Below, one piece after another: positions 1 to 8,054 of a stretch of DNA of 39,077 nucleotides; position 1 is the first letter of the stretch; each line of letters starts with the position of its first letter. Both the position numbers and the translations under genes were made by a program. A model generated the notes under the pieces. The model had not been told where the DNA came from. It saw nothing but the letters and a program-made list of their open reading frames with translations, and did not search any database. This DNA comes from Bacteroidales bacterium (lineage in GTDB: Bacteria; Bacteroidota; Bacteroidia; Bacteroidales; ML635J-15). The DNA is taken from positions 1-39,077 of the forward strand of contig QKHS01000086.1 in NCBI GenBank assembly GCA_003249955.1, read 5' to 3'.

Positions 1-717
1 TTTTATATGGAGTTTTTCAGCAAGTTCTTTTACAATATTATTTTTTCTGTGCTGGTACTTGGCTTTAATAATGCTTTCAAAATTCTTACATTCTGGTTCG
101 AGGATAAAAGAAATTACGAGGCCTTGCAAAAAGAAAAACTGCAAACAGAACTGGAAGCACTTAAAAACCAGATAAGTCCGCATTTCCTTATGAATACCCT
201 TAACAACATTCATGCTTTGATTGATTATGATAAAGAAATGGCAAAAGAGTCTGTCGTTATGCTTTCTAAATTGATGAGAGTATTACTTTACGACAGCGAC
301 AATGAAAATTACAGTATTAAAAATGAGATACAGTTTTTAAACGATTATCTGGGTCTGATGAGAATAAGAGTGCATGATGATGTCGAGATAAAATTTGAAT
401 ACCCTTTAAATATTACAGATTATAAAATACCTCCGCTTTTATTTGTGAGCTTTGTTGAGAACGCATTTAAACATGGCGTAATAACTACCGGAAATTCTTA
501 TGTGTTTATAAAAATAGAATCAGACAATAAGAAACTTTTTTTCAGTGTCAGTAATTCAAAACCGGCTAAAGTTAAAGAAGGAAATCACAAAAAGATCGGG
601 CTTGAAAATGCGAAACGCCGTTTTGATGCCTTGTATGGAGAAAATTACAGTTTTGAAATATCCGATACAAATAATAACTTTACTGTTAAAATAAGCATCC
701 CACTGATATGGAAATAA
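1..717 (+). CDS. LytS-family sensor histidine kinase (5' end cut by window edge)
   Basis: Inner-membrane sensor kinase of the His_kinase/LytS type that phosphorylates the response regulator encoded next to it. The frame is open to the left edge, and the first visible Met (position 7) is followed by what looks like only the last membrane helix, so the start and most sensor helices lie outside. Counting from that Met, a coiled-coil-like linker (about 32-55) leads into the H-box QISPHFLMNTLNNI with phospho-acceptor His59. An N-box-like NAFKHG (about 151-156) and a G-box KKIGLENAKRR follow, giving the HATPase fold. The kinase and regulator overlap by 10 bp, which indicates translational coupling. 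The signal sensed cannot be told because the sensor part is missing. Confidence 0.93.
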   Translation, partial: FYMEFFSKFFYNIIFSVLVLGFNNAFKILTFWFEDKRNYEALQKEKLQTELEALKNQISPHFLMNTLNNIHALIDYDKEMAKESVVMLSKLMRVLLYDSDNENYSIKNEIQFLNDYLGLMRIRVHDDVEIKFEYPLNITDYKIPPLLFVSFVENAFKHGVITTGNSYVFIKIESDNKKLFFSVSNSKPAKVKEGNHKKIGLENAKRRFDALYGENYSFEISDTNNNFTVKISIPLIWK

Positions 718-1424
718 AATGTATTACAATAGACGATGAGCCTTATGCTCTTAAACAAATATCGGATTACGTAAGAAAAACTCCTTTTCTGAAACTCGAA
801 GCAGAGTGCCGTAATGCTTTTGAAGCTCTCAATGTAATTGCCGGGAATAAACCTGATCTGATATTTGTTGATATTAATATGCCGGAGATGAGCGGGATGG
901 ATCTGGTAAAATCATTATCTTCAGATATTATGATAATCTTTACCACCGCATATAGTGAGTATGCTGTTGAAAGTTATAAAGTTAATGCTGTGGATTATTT
1001 ACTCAAACCAATTGCCTATTCTGATTTTCTTCGTGCTGCAAATAAAGCACGGTTGTGTTGGGAAAATGCAGGTAAGGAAAATTCAAAATCACCCGACAGC
1101 GAAGGCTATATTTTTGTTAAAGCAGATGGCAGAATTCTTAAAGTACAATTGTCAAAAATAGATTTTGTCGAAAGTGCAAGCGAATATGTCAAGATATTTG
1201 TAGCCGGGGAAAAACCTGTTATGAGCCTTATGACTATGAAAAGCCTGGAAATTGCTTTGCCATCCGATAAATTTATGCGGGTACACCGCTCATATATTGT
1301 AAATCTCGACAATATTACCACAATAGAAAGAAACAGAATAATTTTCTACAATAAAATATACGTTCCGGTTAGTGAACAATACCGGGATGCCTTTAAGGAA
1401 TTTGTAGAGAAAAGATTTTTGTAG
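708..1424 (+). CDS. LytTR-family response regulator
   Basis: Cytoplasmic DNA-binding partner of the kinase just upstream. The receiver domain (about 1-120) has the acidic pair in TIDDEP, phospho-acceptor Asp55 in IFVDINMPEMSG, the Thr of FTTAYS and the Lys of LLKPI. The LytTR domain (about 132-238) has the family pattern VEYxx-like SASEYVKI, then FMRVHRSYIVNL and VPVSEQYRD. Length (238 aa) is normal. The ATG lies inside the end of the kinase gene. LytTR regulators usually bind paired direct repeats near target promoters; no target was identified here, and the convergent pbpC gene is only a neighbour, not a shown target. Confidence 0.95.
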   Translation: MEIKCITIDDEPYALKQISDYVRKTPFLKLEAECRNAFEALNVIAGNKPDLIFVDINMPEMSGMDLVKSLSSDIMIIFTTAYSEYAVESYKVNAVDYLLKPIAYSDFLRAANKARLCWENAGKENSKSPDSEGYIFVKADGRILKVQLSKIDFVESASEYVKIFVAGEKPVMSLMTMKSLEIALPSDKFMRVHRSYIVNLDNITTIERNRIIFYNKIYVPVSEQYRDAFKEFVEKRFL

Positions 1425-1465
1425 CCGTAAAACTTAAGAAAAGAAAAAATACAGTAGTTTTAAGT

Positions 1466-3841
1466 TTAATCTTTGCTCACTACAACAAAATCTTTTGAAA
1501 TTTTATTCCCTTTATCATCCATTAATGTGAGAGAATATTTTCCCGGGGGCAGTTTAAATCCCATTTCGTGAAAATCTTTTGTACTGCCATAATATTTAGT
1601 GTCGATATACCAGTAAATTGTTGAGTTGTCGTCACGGTGGGCGGCTTTAAATACTGCCGGTAGCGTGTCGCCCGATAAATCAACCGGAATATAGACTCTG
1701 GACAACTGACTTGGATAAATAAGTTCCATTATTTCTCCCGGTTTAAACGATTTATCCGAACAGTCTTCCATAAACGGAGGAAGTGTCCTGTACCATGAAT
1801 TGGATATTCTGTAATATGCTTCCATTGTGGGTGGCAGCACAAACCACGATTGTTGCTGCATCATATCAACAGGATAACAATCCGAATTTACACGATATGT
1901 TCCGCCGGCATCAAGATTTATTATTTTATCGTACGGGCAGGCATCAGAATTAATACCTGCGGCAGGAATCCATGCAGAGTCTTTTTCGACGCAGTACGGG
2001 CCTGCAATATGACCACTTCTGTTGCATACTTCTGCATAAACCATTTCATCATATGGTATCTCAAACCAGCTTTTATAGTTGGGTAAGATGTTGAGAATAT
2101 CGAATAATACCGGTGCCGCTACTTTTATCCCTGTGATTCCGCTCCGGCCTTCACCTGTTGCATTTCCCACCCAGATGCCGACTACATAGTCGGGAGTTAC
2201 GGCAACAGACCAGGCATCTTTAAATCCGAAACTGGTACCTGTTTTCCATGATACTTTCTGTTTGGAAGAAAATGTCTGCCATTGTTTTTCCTGCCCCGGT
2301 CTGTTTAGGGAGCTCATTGCCTCGAAGGTAAACCAGATGGATGCAGCCGATAAAAGCCCTGTTTCTTTAACCGAAGAACTTCCGTTATCGGGTATTTTGT
2401 TCTTTAAATACCCGGCGGAATGGTAGTCGCCGGTATTATAGCGTGATTCCGACTCGTTAAAGTGTTTAAGGCTTCTGGCCATAGACGCATAAGCAGCACA
2501 AATATCCCAAAGGTTAGATTCTGCTCCTCCCAGAATCAGAGATAACCCATAATGCTCGGAACTTTTATTTATTGTATTTAGCCCCAGTGCTCTAAGAATA
2601 TAAAGGAAACGCATTATGCCGTAATCTTTAAGCAGATATACAAACGGAATATTTAATGATCTGGCAAGAGCCTCGTTTGCGGGAACAGCCCCGGTATATT
2701 CGCGATCAAAATTTTCCGGGGAGAAACTGCCCATCTTTGTCGGAATATCTTTAAGTAATGTCTTTGGCAGTATTTCTCCGGCACTCAACATTGCCGAGAA
2801 CAGAAAAGGTTTAAGAATACTTCCGGTACTGCGGTTGGCTGTAATCATGTCAACTGCTTTTTCGGGAATATCAGAATTTATGTCTCCGTTTCCGGTATAA
2901 ATAACGGCATTCCCGGTTTCAACTTCTATTACAAGACAGGCAATATTGTTTATGTTGTTTCTCAGGTAGCGCTGGTTATACATGTTTACAATTTCGTTTG
3001 CCTGTTTCTGAAGTGAGAGATCTATGCTGGTCTGTATTTTATAAGTTGCGGAGGAAAACTCAGAAGCCGCCCTGTTTACCAGATGATATGAATACATTGG
3101 ATAGGGCAGAGGGTGCTCCGGGATTTCTTCGTCTATTGCTAATTCCAGTTCTGTTTTTGTTATTTTGCCGTTTGCATAAAGCTTTCTCAGCAGATTATCT
3201 CTTTTCGTTTTAAGCAAATCCCTGTTCTTTCCCGTGTGGATTATAGCCGGAGAGTTTGGGAGAACAGCCAGCATCGCGTTTTCTGCCCATGAAAGTTCCG
3301 ATGGACTGCGTCCGAAATAACGCCAGGCAGCAGCCTCAATTCCGACAACATTACCACCAAAAGGAGCATGCGAAGCATACAGCGAAAGTATTTCTTTTTT
3401 CGAATAACCAAGTTCAAGTCTTAATGCCAGAATAGCCTCAATTGCTTTTTCAAAAACAGTACGGGATTGTCCTTTCCGCGAAAGCCTGATTACCTGCATA
3501 CTCAATGTAGAACCCCCGCTCACAATTCTCCTGCTACTTATATTTTGTTTTATTGCACGTAACATAGAAACAGGATCTATGCCCGGGTGGTAGTAAAATC
3601 GTTTATCTTCAAATGTAGTTATGCATGTTTCGAATTTGTCACTTACTTCAACCGTTTCGGGAAACCTCCATTGCCCGTCAGGTGCAATTTTAACCCCAAG
3701 CAATTCTCCGTTTCTGTCAAGTATTACAGTAGAATACGGATCGTCAAACAGCGGTTTAGGCAAAGAAAAAATAAACAGAACCAATACAATCACCCAAAAG
3801 CTGATTGCAGAAAACAGAACTATGTTGGCTTTGTTTTTCAA
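1466..3841 (-). CDS. pbpC: Penicillin-binding protein 1C (bifunctional transglycosylase/transpeptidase)
   Basis: Class A penicillin-binding protein that polymerises and cross-links peptidoglycan at the periplasmic face of the inner membrane. One N-terminal membrane anchor (about 6-27). The GT51 glycosyltransferase shows catalytic Glu78 in FEDKRFYYHPGID and GGSTLSMQ (109-116). The transpeptidase has S341-I-L-K344, S395-L-N397 and K533-T-G-T. A C-terminal domain of about 90 residues fits the PBP1C-specific BiPBP_C domain. Length (791 aa) is typical. The start is TTG: the frame has a stop shortly upstream, and the next Met (93) would remove the anchor and catalytic Glu. A -7 element lies 17 nt upstream. 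Many PBP1C genes sit next to an alpha-2-macroglobulin gene; none is seen here. Confidence 0.95.
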   Translation of the reverse strand: MKNKANIVLFSAISFWVIVLVLFIFSLPKPLFDDPYSTVILDRNGELLGVKIAPDGQWRFPETVEVSDKFETCITTFEDKRFYYHPGIDPVSMLRAIKQNISSRRIVSGGSTLSMQVIRLSRKGQSRTVFEKAIEAILALRLELGYSKKEILSLYASHAPFGGNVVGIEAAAWRYFGRSPSELSWAENAMLAVLPNSPAIIHTGKNRDLLKTKRDNLLRKLYANGKITKTELELAIDEEIPEHPLPYPMYSYHLVNRAASEFSSATYKIQTSIDLSLQKQANEIVNMYNQRYLRNNINNIACLVIEVETGNAVIYTGNGDINSDIPEKAVDMITANRSTGSILKPFLFSAMLSAGEILPKTLLKDIPTKMGSFSPENFDREYTGAVPANEALARSLNIPFVYLLKDYGIMRFLYILRALGLNTINKSSEHYGLSLILGGAESNLWDICAAYASMARSLKHFNESESRYNTGDYHSAGYLKNKIPDNGSSSVKETGLLSAASIWFTFEAMSSLNRPGQEKQWQTFSSKQKVSWKTGTSFGFKDAWSVAVTPDYVVGIWVGNATGEGRSGITGIKVAAPVLFDILNILPNYKSWFEIPYDEMVYAEVCNRSGHIAGPYCVEKDSAWIPAAGINSDACPYDKIINLDAGGTYRVNSDCYPVDMMQQQSWFVLPPTMEAYYRISNSWYRTLPPFMEDCSDKSFKPGEIMELIYPSQLSRVYIPVDLSGDTLPAVFKAAHRDDNSTIYWYIDTKYYGSTKDFHEMGFKLPPGKYSLTLMDDKGNKISKDFVVVSKD

Positions 3842-3858
3842 ACCGGTATTTTATTTGT

Positions 3859-3866
3859 CAAAAATA
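3859..3866 (-). promoter_or_regulatory. Bacteroidota -7 promoter element for pbpC
   Basis: TATTTTTG on the minus strand matches the Bacteroidota consensus TAnnTTTG. It ends 17 nt before the TTG start of pbpC, which fits a very short 5' leader and supports the unusual start. No clear -33 box was seen. Confidence 0.5.
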
Positions 3867-4071
3867 AACAAAGCGATATAATAAATTGAATTTTGAAAAA
3901 AGAATTTGAGATAATTAATCCGGTTATTTATAATGTTCTTTGCCGGACATGGAATCGTTCAGCAGATTTCATAAGCAGTATTGTCTGTAATAAACATTCT
4001 GATTAAAAACTTTATTCATAAACTTTAAGTTTTCTTTAAGCCAAAACTATAGTTATTATAAATTGATTTTT
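3867..4071. other. Divergent intergenic region between pbpC and the DUF4268 gene
   Basis: About 255 bp separate the divergent pbpC and DUF4268 starts, with one -7 element near each gene. The AT-rich middle holds no open frame longer than about 15 codons, and no structured RNA was recognised. Confidence 0.4.
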
Positions 4072-4080
4072 TATTTTTGC
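4072..4080 (+). promoter_or_regulatory. Bacteroidota -7 promoter element for the DUF4268 gene
   Basis: TATTTTTGC fits TAnnTTTGC. A TTG at 4077 lies within it, so translation cannot sensibly begin there if this is the promoter. That supports the ATG at 4098, 18 nt downstream. Confidence 0.6.
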
Positions 4081-4097
4081 CTAAACTAAATTTACTG

Positions 4098-4562
4098 ATG
4101 TACAGCAAAGACGAAGCTGCAAAAATACGCAAAGAGTTCTGGATAGCATTTGATGTTTATTCAAGAAAGTACATCGGGGCTTATCGCAAGTGGTTGTTGT
4201 ACGACACCGGAATTAAAGATTTTGTACTCAAATTTGAAATTAACCGAAGCTTTGCACGTGTGTTATTATCGGTTGAAAACAGAAGTGAAGACAAAAGATT
4301 TGATGTTTTTGTAAAACTGAAGGAGTATGAGTTGTTGTATAACGATATTCTGGGAGAAGGCTGGATATGGGACGAACAACTTACTCTGGAGACAGGAAAA
4401 GAAGTTTGCGCCCTGTATAAGCAACTTGACGGCGTAAATATTTATAAAAAAGATAACTGGACAGAAATTTTTGATTTCTTTGCAATAGAAATGTTGAAAC
4501 TTGAAGAAAGTTTTGAAGAAGTGAAGCCTTTTATTGAAGAATTTGTTAAATCGAATAATTAA
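4098..4562 (+). CDS. DUF4268 domain protein
   Basis: Small cytoplasmic protein (154 aa from the ATG chosen) resembling stand-alone Bacteroidota DUF4268 proteins, which typically open with a stretch like MYSKDEAAKIRKEFW as here. It has no signal peptide or membrane segment. It is rich in Trp and Glu, with a motif-like GEGWIWDE in the middle and an acidic helical C-terminus. DUF4268 also occurs as the C-terminal part of some nuclease-like or restriction-associated proteins, but no catalytic residues can be named. An upstream TTG in frame (4077) is rejected because it lies in the -7 element. The DPP IV gene follows after 11 bp, suggesting co-transcription, though a shared job is not obvious. Confidence 0.8.
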   Translation: MYSKDEAAKIRKEFWIAFDVYSRKYIGAYRKWLLYDTGIKDFVLKFEINRSFARVLLSVENRSEDKRFDVFVKLKEYELLYNDILGEGWIWDEQLTLETGKEVCALYKQLDGVNIYKKDNWTEIFDFFAIEMLKLEESFEEVKPFIEEFVKSNN

Positions 4563-4573
4563 AACTGCATAAT

Positions 4574-6763
4574 ATGAAAAAACTATTTTTGATTACAAGT
4601 GTACTGTTCCTTACATTTATAATGATTACACCCTCAGGTCTTTTTGCCCAGACAGAGATTACTGTAGAAGATCTTTATAAGAAAGGTACATTCAGAGAAA
4701 ACGGTGTTTACGGACTGGTCTCTATGAAAGATGGTGTTCATTACACTAATTTAAACATGGCACGCAACTCTATTATTAAATACAGTTACGAAACCGGAGA
4801 AAAGGTCGAAACTTTATTTAATGCAGGTGACTTTAAGGTTGAAGGCTTTGACTGGATTCTTGATTATGAATTCAGTTCAGATGAGTCAAAAATTCTGATA
4901 AGCGTTCAATATGAACCGATTTACCGTAACTCTTTCAAGGCAGAATATTTTATTTATACAATAGCTTCAAAATCTCTTGTCAGGTTGTCAGAAAACGGTA
5001 AACAACAACTGGCTTCATTCTCTCCGGACGGAAGTAAAATTGCTTTTGTTCGCGAAAATAATATTTATGTAAAAGACATAACTGTCGAAAATGCAGCAGA
5101 AATTCAACTTACAAAAGACGGGGAATGGAATAAAATAATAAACGGTGCTCCTGATTGGGTTTACGAGGAAGAGTTCAGTTACAATAAAGCATATGACTGG
5201 TCGGCAGACGGAGCTAAAATAGCTTTTCTTAAAACCGATGAATCAAATGTAAAGATGTTCAGCTTTGCTCAATACGGAGAATTATATCCGGTAAATTACG
5301 ATTACAAATATCCGAAAGCAGGAGAAGAAAACTCAAAAGTCAGTCTTCATATTGTTGATGTGGCAACAGGCAAAACTATTAAAGCCGATATGGGCGATTT
5401 AAACGATATGTATATCCCGCGTCTTAAGTTTACCAATGATGCCAATCTGCTTTCTGCAGTCAAACTTAACAGGTTACAGAATAAATATGAACTGTATTTT
5501 GTGAATGCTGAAACCGGAACATCACGAGTAGTTCTGACACTTACAGATCCGAAATACCTTGAAATTAATGATGATCTTACTTTCCTGGACGATAACAAAC
5601 ATTTTATTTATTCTCATGAAGGAAGCGGTTTTCGTCATATTTATCTTTATGATATGAACGGAAAAGAAGTAAAACAAATAACTTCTGGGAATTGGGAAGT
5701 TACAGCTTTTTATGGTGTTGATGAAGCTAACGGGTTGGTTTACTTTCAGGCAGCAAAAACATCGCCGCTAAACCGTGAAGTATATTCAATTGATTTACAG
5801 GGGAATAATTTAAAATTACTCACTGAGAAAACAGGAACAAATGATGCTTCGTTCAGTAACGGGTGTAAATATTTTATTAACGACTGGAGCGACGCCAATA
5901 CACCAAGCCTTATTACGCTTAATGACAATACCGGTAAAATGATCCGTGAACTTGAGACAAACAAGTCTCTGGTTAAAAAGGCTACAGAGGATTATAAATT
6001 TTGCAAAAAAGAATTCTTTACTTTTAAAACCGAAGACGGAACCGAACTTAATGGCTGGATGATAAAACCTGCAAAGATGAAAGGCGGGAAGAAAAATCCT
6101 GTTTTTATGTATGTTTATGGAGGCCCGGGCTCTCAGACTGTCACAAACTCATGGGACAGAGATATGGGCTGGTGGCAGTTGCTGGCACAGCATGGTTATA
6201 TTATCGTTTCGGTTGACAACAGAGGAACCGGGGCAAGAGGAAAAGAATTCCGCCAGACAACCTACGGACAATTAGGGAAATACGAAGTACTTGACCAGAT
6301 TGAAGCTGCAAAATATTTAGGAAGCCTTAAATATGTTGACAGTAACAGAATCGGGATATTTGGCTGGAGTTACGGAGGTTATATGTCAAGCCTTTGTCTT
6401 ACAATAGGAGCAAAGTGGTTTAAACTTGGTATTGCAGTTGCCCCTGTAACAAACTGGAGATATTATGACTCAATTTATACCGAGAGATATAATGGACTGC
6501 CTCAGGATAATGCCAAAGGTTATGACGACAATTCTCCTATAAACCATGCAAGGGAAATGAGTGGAAAATTCCTTATGATTCACGGTACTGCCGATGATAA
6601 TGTACATTTCCAGAACTCTGTCGATTTTGTTGACAAACTGGTGGAAGCAGATGTTACTTTTGAAACAATGTATTATCCGAATAAAGATCATGGAATTTAT
6701 GGCGGAAACACACGTAACCATCTTTACAAAAAAATGACTAACTTTGTATTAAATAATTTGTAG
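4574..6763 (+). CDS. Secreted dipeptidyl peptidase IV (family S9B)
   Basis: Exported serine peptidase that removes X-Pro (or X-Ala) dipeptides from peptide N-termini, feeding peptide use in the periplasm. It has a signal peptide (about 1-26, ending FAQ). A beta-propeller domain (DPPIV_N) contains PDWVYEEE, whose glutamates bind the substrate amino terminus in this family. The alpha/beta-hydrolase domain has YVYGGPGSQ near the oxyanion region. The catalytic triad is Ser599 (GWSYGGY), Asp674 (GTADDN) and His706 (KDHGIYGG). The length of 729 aa is normal for bacterial DPP IV. It lies 11 bp after the DUF4268 gene and is followed by a good terminator. Confidence 0.96.
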   Translation: MKKLFLITSVLFLTFIMITPSGLFAQTEITVEDLYKKGTFRENGVYGLVSMKDGVHYTNLNMARNSIIKYSYETGEKVETLFNAGDFKVEGFDWILDYEFSSDESKILISVQYEPIYRNSFKAEYFIYTIASKSLVRLSENGKQQLASFSPDGSKIAFVRENNIYVKDITVENAAEIQLTKDGEWNKIINGAPDWVYEEEFSYNKAYDWSADGAKIAFLKTDESNVKMFSFAQYGELYPVNYDYKYPKAGEENSKVSLHIVDVATGKTIKADMGDLNDMYIPRLKFTNDANLLSAVKLNRLQNKYELYFVNAETGTSRVVLTLTDPKYLEINDDLTFLDDNKHFIYSHEGSGFRHIYLYDMNGKEVKQITSGNWEVTAFYGVDEANGLVYFQAAKTSPLNREVYSIDLQGNNLKLLTEKTGTNDASFSNGCKYFINDWSDANTPSLITLNDNTGKMIRELETNKSLVKKATEDYKFCKKEFFTFKTEDGTELNGWMIKPAKMKGGKKNPVFMYVYGGPGSQTVTNSWDRDMGWWQLLAQHGYIIVSVDNRGTGARGKEFRQTTYGQLGKYEVLDQIEAAKYLGSLKYVDSNRIGIFGWSYGGYMSSLCLTIGAKWFKLGIAVAPVTNWRYYDSIYTERYNGLPQDNAKGYDDNSPINHAREMSGKFLMIHGTADDNVHFQNSVDFVDKLVEADVTFETMYYPNKDHGIYGGNTRNHLYKKMTNFVLNNL

Positions 6764-6822
6764 AATTTAAAAGTCCGGAAAAGGAGTACGGGCAATTAAA
6801 TCCTTAACTTACGGTTTACATT

Positions 6823-6857
6823 AAGCTCCCCGGTTTTTATCGGGGGGCTTTTTTTAT
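6823..6857 (+). terminator. Rho-independent terminator after DPP IV
   Basis: A 10-bp stem, AAGCTCCCCG paired with CGGGGGGCTT (one G-T pair), has an 8-nt loop and runs into a T-tract. It lies about 60 bp past the DPP IV stop and separates that unit from the next cluster. Confidence 0.9.
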
Positions 6858-6899
6858 AATATTTTAGATGCATATGTTTTCGTAATTATAAAATAATAT

Positions 6900-6907
6900 T
6901 ATTTTTG
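6900..6907 (+). promoter_or_regulatory. Candidate -7 promoter element for the four-gene cluster
   Basis: TATTTTTG lies between the DPP IV terminator and the first lipoprotein gene. It would give a leader of about 90 nt, longer than most in this window. The region between it and 7001 shows no clear structure. Confidence 0.4.
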
Positions 6908-7000
6908 TTGGACGTAAGCGTTTTTATTAAATAAGTATTGTTTTGGCTGGTTTGAACAGGTTGATTTATTAGAAGTCAGCACGTTATATATTTTTTAGAT

Positions 7001-7570
7001 ATGAAAAGGTCGGGTATTATTATTCTGTTGGTTACTTTTATTTTAGGAGTGGTTTTGTTTTCATGCAGAAAGCTACCTCCATTACCTGATAATTATGAAA
7101 CTTTATTTGCAGAGCCGGGTAATCTTGAAAAAGTCACTGTCCCATGCGAATCTGAGCTGGAGGACAATGTGTTTTTTACTGATATTTATCTGAACGGTAG
7201 CGATACATTCTACGCATACGATGTTAGCAATTTGGATAATTACAGCTATACTAAGATTGTTGCAGAGGACTATTATGCAGGAGTTACTGTTACTGTCAGT
7301 TTTTCGTGGGAATTTGAATATCTGTATTGCATAGGAAAATTCCTCGCAGGGCCTTCGTATATTTCTGAATCACAACCGGCTTCTGTAGAACTGTCAAGTA
7401 CTGAATCGTATTATACAGATACTTATGTGATGAAAGAAAACTGTTATATCTATGTCGAAAATACAAAATCTCAGATAATTATTAGTTTGTGCGGAATTGA
7501 ATTAGTTCCCAGATACGGGGCTCAAAACACAGATATTACATTATCTGGTAGAATTATATATAATAAATAA
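7001..7570 (+). CDS. Small lipoprotein of unknown function, first gene of a four-gene cluster
   Basis: Not recognised as a known family. A 21-residue hydrophobic leader ends in a lipobox (VLFSC, lipidated Cys22), so it should be anchored in a membrane facing the periplasm or outside. The mature part (about 168 aa) is rich in Tyr, Ser and Thr with alternating hydrophobic residues, which suggests an all-beta fold. Two further cysteines lie in PCESE and EYLYCIG, and more near the end (ENCYIYV, SLCGIEL), so disulphides are possible. The next gene's ATG directly follows this gene's stop, so the two are probably translated from one message. Confidence 0.8.
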   Translation: MKRSGIIILLVTFILGVVLFSCRKLPPLPDNYETLFAEPGNLEKVTVPCESELEDNVFFTDIYLNGSDTFYAYDVSNLDNYSYTKIVAEDYYAGVTVTVSFSWEFEYLYCIGKFLAGPSYISESQPASVELSSTESYYTDTYVMKENCYIYVENTKSQIIISLCGIELVPRYGAQNTDITLSGRIIYNK

Positions 7571-8044
7571 ATGAAAAAAATAATTATTGCAATACTTGTG
7601 CTTGGAGTAATTTACTCCTGTAAGAAAGAGACTCCTCTTACGTTTAATGAACAATTGGTAAGTAATCCCAATGGCTGGACTTTAGCCTCATATACCCATA
7701 AGATTGATTTATATTCCACTGATTATGATCATTACACGAATGTCGGAAATTTTATTTTCTACGATGACGGTAAGGGAGAATATTCATACGAAGGGACAAC
7801 AGCCAGATTTATTTATTATGCTACTGATGAGGTAATTCTACTTAAATTTTATTATTCTGAAATATCGGATTATTCTTCTCCGCTTCTGTTTTTTGGAATG
7901 TATTACAGCAATTCCTATTACGATGATTATGGCTCCGGGTGGGAGGATGCTTTTGAACTTAATGTCGAGAAACTTACAGATTATTCGCTGAGATTGTGGA
8001 ATCCGTACATTGGTATTGAAATGCTTTTATACAAGTCAGAATAA
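7571..8044 (+). CDS. Small lipoprotein of unknown function, second gene of the cluster
   Basis: Not recognised. A short leader ends in IYSC (lipidated Cys17, followed by KKET). The mature part (141 aa) begins with NEQLVSNPNGWTLASYT, resembling the opening of small Bacteroidota lipoproteins with a lipocalin-like or DUF-type beta-barrel fold. That is only an impression from NPxxWxL plus many Tyr/Asp-rich strands. It abuts the gene before with no gap, and 10 bp separate it from the metallopeptidase gene. A structural or accessory role for the exported peptidase next door is possible but unshown. Confidence 0.78.
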   Translation: MKKIIIAILVLGVIYSCKKETPLTFNEQLVSNPNGWTLASYTHKIDLYSTDYDHYTNVGNFIFYDDGKGEYSYEGTTARFIYYATDEVILLKFYYSEISDYSSPLLFFGMYYSNSYYDDYGSGWEDAFELNVEKLTDYSLRLWNPYIGIEMLLYKSE

Positions 8045-8054
8045 ACAGATAGTT

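Noticed and set aside
1430-1467. AAACTTAA/TTAAGTTT inverted repeat as terminator between the LytTR operon and pbpC
   Set aside because: The stem is 8 bp, AT-only apart from one pair, with a 22-nt loop and overlap with the pbpC stop codon, too weak to call.
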